From positions 1-8,624 of the forward strand of contig JAKABC010000069.1 of assembly GCA_021802025.1 (NCBI GenBank): a stretch of 8,624 bases of DNA. Reading direction: 5' to 3'. The position numbers and the translations under genes were made by a program. The notes below the pieces were generated by a model. The model searched no databases. It was not told the DNA's origin and saw nothing but the letters and a program-made list of their open reading frames with translations. This document shows positions 6,402-8,624 of this stretch, piece by piece. Source of the stretch: Actinomycetes bacterium. GTDB lineage: Bacteria > Actinomycetota > Acidimicrobiia > Acidimicrobiales > RAAP-2. Positions within the stretch are counted from its first letter, which is position 1. Each line of letters begins with the position of its first letter.

Positions 6402-6421
6402 GACGGGCCCGCGAACCCGTC
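6402..6421 (+). terminator. Short hairpin downstream of the methyltransferase
   Basis: GACGGG (6402-6407) and CCCGTC (6416-6421) form six pairs around an eight-base loop, 60 bases after the methyltransferase stop. There is no T-run. Its right arm overlaps the left arm of the larger inverted repeat at 6417-6463, so the two folds exclude each other. Confidence 0.25.
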
Positions 6422-6463
6422 GACCACGACCCTCGCGGACCTCTCGCGCCGAGGTGTCGACGG
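6417..6463. repeat. Nested inverted repeat A between methyltransferase and tRNA-Val
   Basis: Outer arms CCGTCGAC (6417-6424) and GTCGACGG (6456-6463) are perfectly complementary. Inside, ACCTC (6439-6443) and GAGGT (6451-6455) form a five-pair hairpin with a seven-base loop. It can fold on either strand, so it could end transcription from the methyltransferase side or the tRNA side. I see no gene in 6342-6544. Confidence 0.35.
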
Positions 6464-6489
6464 CGGAGACGGTCCCAACCGAGGTGGCG

Positions 6490-6543
6490 CGTCGGCCCCG
6501 GCGCAGCGAGTCCGTCCCGGCCACGGAGGCGAGGGGGCCGACG
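6490..6543 (-). terminator. Nested inverted repeat B immediately downstream of tRNA-Val
   Basis: The arms CGTCGGCCCC (6490-6499) and GGGGCCGACG (6534-6543) pair perfectly over ten bases. Inside, TCCGT (6511-6515) and ACGGA (6523-6527) form a second hairpin with a seven-base loop. The element starts one base past the encoded CCA of the tRNA, where a terminator or a 3' processing signal would lie. No T-run follows, which is common in GC-rich actinobacteria. Confidence 0.45.
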
Positions 6544-6544
6544 G

Positions 6545-6621
6545 TGGTGGGCGCTACAGGACTCGAACCTGTGGCCTCAGCCGTGTGAAGGCTGCGCTCT
6601 AACCAACTGAGCTAAGCGCCC
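6545..6621 (-). tRNA. tRNA-Val (anticodon CAC)
   Basis: Complete cloverleaf read on the minus strand. The acceptor stem GGGCGCT pairs with AGCGCCC, followed by discriminator A and a genomically encoded CCA (6547-6545). The D arm is GCTC/GAGC, the anticodon stem CAGCC/GGCTG holds loop TTCACAC, and the T arm ACAGG/CCTGT holds TTCGAGT. The anticodon CAC reads the valine codon GUG, heavily used in this GC-rich sequence. The body is 74 bases, 77 with CCA. A35, C36 and A73 agree with valine identity. A candidate -10 box lies nine bases upstream and a strong inverted repeat follows downstream. Confidence 0.97.
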
Positions 6622-6630
6622 GGATCACTC

Positions 6631-6636
6631 ATCCTA
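6631..6636 (-). promoter_or_regulatory. Candidate -10 box of tRNA-Val
   Basis: Minus-strand TAGGAT fits the TAnnnT pattern of actinobacterial -10 boxes and lies nine bases before the mature 5' end of the tRNA. The transcript would have almost no leader. No clear -35 box is seen at the expected distance. Confidence 0.4.
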
Positions 6637-6671
6637 TCCCGTGCCCCACGAAGCCCCCGGGTCGTGGACTG

Positions 6672-6677
6672 TAACCT
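6672..6677 (+). promoter_or_regulatory. Candidate -10 box for a leaderless transcript
   Basis: TAACCT fits TAnnnT and ends six bases before the GTG at 6684, which has no Shine-Dalgarno. That geometry is the usual one for leaderless mRNAs in actinobacteria. No -35 box is evident. It is divergent to the tRNA -10 box, with 35 bases between them. Confidence 0.35.
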
Positions 6678-6683
6678 TCACGC

Positions 6684-7346
6684 GTGCTGAGAAACGCCTC
6701 CGACGCCGCGCGGCCCCGACGCGCCAAGCGCCCCTCGATGGCGTCGCGCGAAGCGGTGCTCGGCCTCGATACCCTCGAGCGCAAGCTCAGCGTCACGCTC
6801 GCTCTCATCGCCCTGGGCTTTGGAATCTTCTTCTTCGTCCAGTGGGCGACCAACGCCAAGATCGTCAAGACCGCCAAGCCCCTCGTCCACAACAAGTGCG
6901 CACACGGCTATCGCATCGTGGCCTCGTCGGGGTTGTGCCAGCAGAGCTCCTACGACCGCGGCGCGTGGCTCTTGCAGTTCATCGTCGTGATCGTGCTGGG
7001 CCTGGCGATCTTGTACACCGCGTGGCGCAAGAAGCGCGCCGGCGTGGCCACCTTCGCTCTCTTGCTCGGGCTCTTCCTCGGGGTCGCCGGACTCGGCGTC
7101 GTGTTCTTCTTCTTTGGCGCGTGGCTGATGCTGCGCGCCTACCGGCTCCAGAAGTACGGCGACGCCACGTGGAAGGGTTCGAACCGGGTGGCCCGTGAGA
7201 TGGCCGCGGCTCGACGCGAAGGACGCGCGGCGCGCCCGGCCGCCGCCGCGGCGTCGAGCACCGAGGTCGTCGCCCCGCCGCGCACCGCGGCCCCGCCGCC
7301 GCCCTCCAAGCGCTACACGCCCAAGAAGCAGTCGCGCCGCCGCTAG
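6684..7346 (+). CDS. Conserved-looking membrane protein of unknown function, three helices and basic tail
   Basis: I do not recognise a named family. The 220-residue product has a basic N-terminus, a first hydrophobic segment at about 36-55, a loop with Cys72 and Cys85, a second segment at 95-114 and a long third one at 119-150. The last 70 residues are hydrophilic, rich in Ala, Pro, Arg and Lys, and end in a strongly basic stretch. Positive-inside reasoning puts the basic ends and the RKKR at 115-118 in the cytoplasm. The cysteine loop would then be outside, where a disulfide is possible. The GTG at 6684 lacks a ribosome site and may be leaderless; the ATG at 6738 would remove 18 residues and also lacks one. 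Three bases separate its stop from plsC, so the two are probably co-transcribed. A link to envelope lipid metabolism is inference from position only. Confidence 0.8.
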   Translation: MLRNASDAARPRRAKRPSMASREAVLGLDTLERKLSVTLALIALGFGIFFFVQWATNAKIVKTAKPLVHNKCAHGYRIVASSGLCQQSSYDRGAWLLQFIVVIVLGLAILYTAWRKKRAGVATFALLLGLFLGVAGLGVVFFFFGAWLMLRAYRLQKYGDATWKGSNRVAREMAAARREGRAARPAAAAASSTEVVAPPRTAAPPPPSKRYTPKKQSRRR

Positions 7347-7349
7347 GCC

Positions 7350-8114
7350 ATGGGACTGGGCCTGGACTACCCGACCGCGTGGGGTCGCGGCTACCTCGCG
7401 CGCGCCGCGCGCGACCTCTTTCACCGCTACCTCCTCGCCCCCTACGCGCGCCACCTCTCGACCCTGGAGGTGCGCGGGCTGGAGAACCTCGAGGGCCAGG
7501 GTCCCTTCATCTTCGCCGCGAACCACGTCAGCCACGTCGACACCATCCTCGTGCTCACGGCCCTGCCCGACCGGCTGCGCCGGCGCACCGTGGTGGCCGC
7601 GGCCATGGACAGCTTCTTCATGTCACGCTCGACCGCCTTTCGCACCGTGCTGGCCTTCAACGCCATCCCGGTCGACCGGCTCAAGGTGAACCGGCGCAGC
7701 GCCCAACTGGCGCTCGAGCTGGTCGAGGACGGTTGGAACCTCCTCATCTACCCCGAGGGCGGCCGCTCCCCCGACGGCCGGCTCCAGGAGTTCAAGGGTG
7801 GGGCCGCCTACCTCGCCGAGCGCTCGCGCACGGGCGTCGTGCCCACCTACATCCACGAGTCGGGCTGGCTAAAGGGGCCGCGCTACGCCAAGGCCCCCCT
7901 CTACACCGACGCCCCGAGCCAGGGCCGTCACCACGTCGTGGTGGCCTTCGGCGAGCCGCTGCGCTGTGGCGAGGACGAGAACATGCGCCGCTTCGGTACC
8001 CGGGTCCACGAGGCCGTCGCCCGCCTGGGGCGAGAGGTGAGCGGCGACCCCGACTACGGCGTCGCTCGGCCCGATCCCGACGCGCCCGACGAGGACACCC
8101 CGCCCGAGGCCTAG
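7350..8114 (+). CDS. plsC: 1-acyl-sn-glycerol-3-phosphate acyltransferase (PlsC family)
   Basis: Catalyses transfer of a fatty acyl group to lysophosphatidic acid, giving phosphatidic acid, at the inner face of the membrane during phospholipid synthesis. The 254-residue length suits the family. All four acyltransferase motifs are visible: the catalytic HX4D as NHVSHVD (His59, Asp64), the substrate-binding NAIPVDR (104-110), YPEGGRS (134-140) and VVPTYI (163-168). There is no strong membrane helix, so attachment is probably peripheral. The tail after about 230 is acidic and Pro-rich. The ATG lies three bases after the previous stop with no clear Shine-Dalgarno, suggesting re-initiation by ribosomes finishing the membrane-protein gene. 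Related acyltransferases acting on other lipid acceptors share these motifs, so the exact substrate is less certain than the fold. Its stop codon overlaps that of convergent gatD. Confidence 0.92.
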   Translation: MGLGLDYPTAWGRGYLARAARDLFHRYLLAPYARHLSTLEVRGLENLEGQGPFIFAANHVSHVDTILVLTALPDRLRRRTVVAAAMDSFFMSRSTAFRTVLAFNAIPVDRLKVNRRSAQLALELVEDGWNLLIYPEGGRSPDGRLQEFKGGAAYLAERSRTGVVPTYIHESGWLKGPRYAKAPLYTDAPSQGRHHVVVAFGEPLRCGEDENMRRFGTRVHEAVARLGREVSGDPDYGVARPDPDAPDEDTPPEA

Positions 8115-8624
8115 CGTCCCAGCCGGGCGCAGCGCTCGGCGTACAGCCGGTCGGCGACCGTCGCGAGGGGCTCGAGCTCCTCGCCCACGAGGGCGGACAA
8201 CACCTCGTCCGCGAACCAGGGATTGAGCGCGAGCACGGGACCGTGGGCGTAGGTCGCGAACACCCGCTCGGTGACGAAACCGTCGTGACGCCCGTCGCTG
8301 CCCCGGCCCCGCACCACCTCACCCAGGGGCACGACGCCCCCGGCCAACCTCGTCACCCCCCCGTGGTTCTCGAAGCCCACGAGCAGGCGACCACCCACCC
8401 GCACCGCCAGGTCCCCGACGCTGCGCCGCGCGCCGCGCACGGTCGTCGCCGCAACGAGACCGACCCCGTCGTAGCGGTCGTCGCCCTCGACCGCGAAATT
8501 CGTGCCGAGCAGCTGGAGTCCGGCGCACACCGCGAACACCCGCGCGCCGTCGGCCACGCGGGACCCGAGGTCACCCCGGCGCAGCAGGTCGGCGGCCAGC
8601 CGTTGGGGGCCGTCTTCGCCCCCG
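8111..8624 (-). CDS. gatD: Lipid II isoglutaminyl synthase, glutamine amidotransferase subunit GatD (N-terminus cut by window edge)
   Basis: Class I glutamine amidotransferase that supplies ammonia to MurT. The MurT/GatD complex amidates the D-glutamate of lipid II to D-isoglutamine, a cytoplasmic step of peptidoglycan synthesis in Gram-positive bacteria. The 170 visible residues are roughly the C-terminal two thirds; the start lies beyond the right edge. The visible part opens with GGEDGPQ, a GatD-type substrate-site motif. Next comes the nucleophile Cys33 in AVCAGLQLLG, then FENHGG, and the expected catalytic His127 in YAHGPVLALNP. This combination separates GatD from the cobyric acid synthase CobQ, its nearest relative. 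No frameshift or stop interrupts the visible part. MurT is normally adjacent and would be expected just outside the window on the right. The gene is convergent with plsC. Confidence 0.88.
   Translation of the reverse strand, partial: GGEDGPQRLAADLLRRGDLGSRVADGARVFAVCAGLQLLGTNFAVEGDDRYDGVGLVAATTVRGARRSVGDLAVRVGGRLLVGFENHGGVTRLAGGVVPLGEVVRGRGSDGRHDGFVTERVFATYAHGPVLALNPWFADEVLSALVGEELEPLATVADRLYAERCARLGR

Noticed and set aside
6545..6621. Integration site of a mobile element at tRNA-Val
   Set aside because: I noticed no second copy of the tRNA 3' end and no integrase gene in the window.
6678..7535. Minus-strand open frame of 285 codons opposite the membrane-protein gene
   Set aside because: It runs across the boundary between two plus-strand genes and has no family signature. 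The plus-strand frames show membrane segments and acyltransferase motifs.

Overview
The window is GC-rich, with tightly packed genes and frequent GTG starts. It carries a GatD-type lipid II amidotransferase, an actinobacterial-style ABC exporter and small basic-tailed membrane proteins. Together these point to a Gram-positive Actinomycetota genome. The gene style would fit a lineage such as Acidimicrobiia, but that finer placement is only a guess. I see no insertion sequence, prophage or CRISPR array; this looks like ordinary chromosome. Both window edges cut through genes.

Left block (1-4376, minus strand): read in transcription order, a winged-helix/PAS/degenerate-GGDEF/EAL protein comes first (putative c-di-GMP phosphodiesterase). 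It is followed by a LysE/RhtB-family exporter and an ABC exporter with fused membrane and ATPase domains, cut at the window edge. Gaps are 66 and 50 bases, so the three may be co-transcribed.

Central control region (4377-4599): a less GC-rich divergent intergenic stretch of 223 bases. It holds a candidate minus-strand promoter, a TGCACCA direct repeat that is also part of a dyad, and a CACCGGGT direct repeat. It separates the phosphodiesterase gene from a plus-strand GAF-GGDEF diguanylate cyclase. The cyclase has an intact active site and an intact RxxD inhibitory site, and it overlaps a SAM-dependent methyltransferase gene by four bases. The divergent c-di-GMP-making and c-di-GMP-breaking pair is the most interesting system here, because the phosphodiesterase carries its own DNA-binding-type domain.

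Middle (6342-6683): two nested inverted repeats, a complete minus-strand tRNA-Val(CAC) with encoded CCA, and a compact divergent promoter region.

Right block (6684-8624): a three-helix membrane protein of unknown function, possibly leaderless, then plsC three bases downstream (1-acyl-glycerol-3-phosphate acyltransferase, phospholipid synthesis). Convergent to plsC is the 3' part of gatD (cell-wall lipid II amidation). The plsC and gatD stop codons share the palindrome CTAG. This block concerns the cell envelope; the central block concerns second-messenger signalling.
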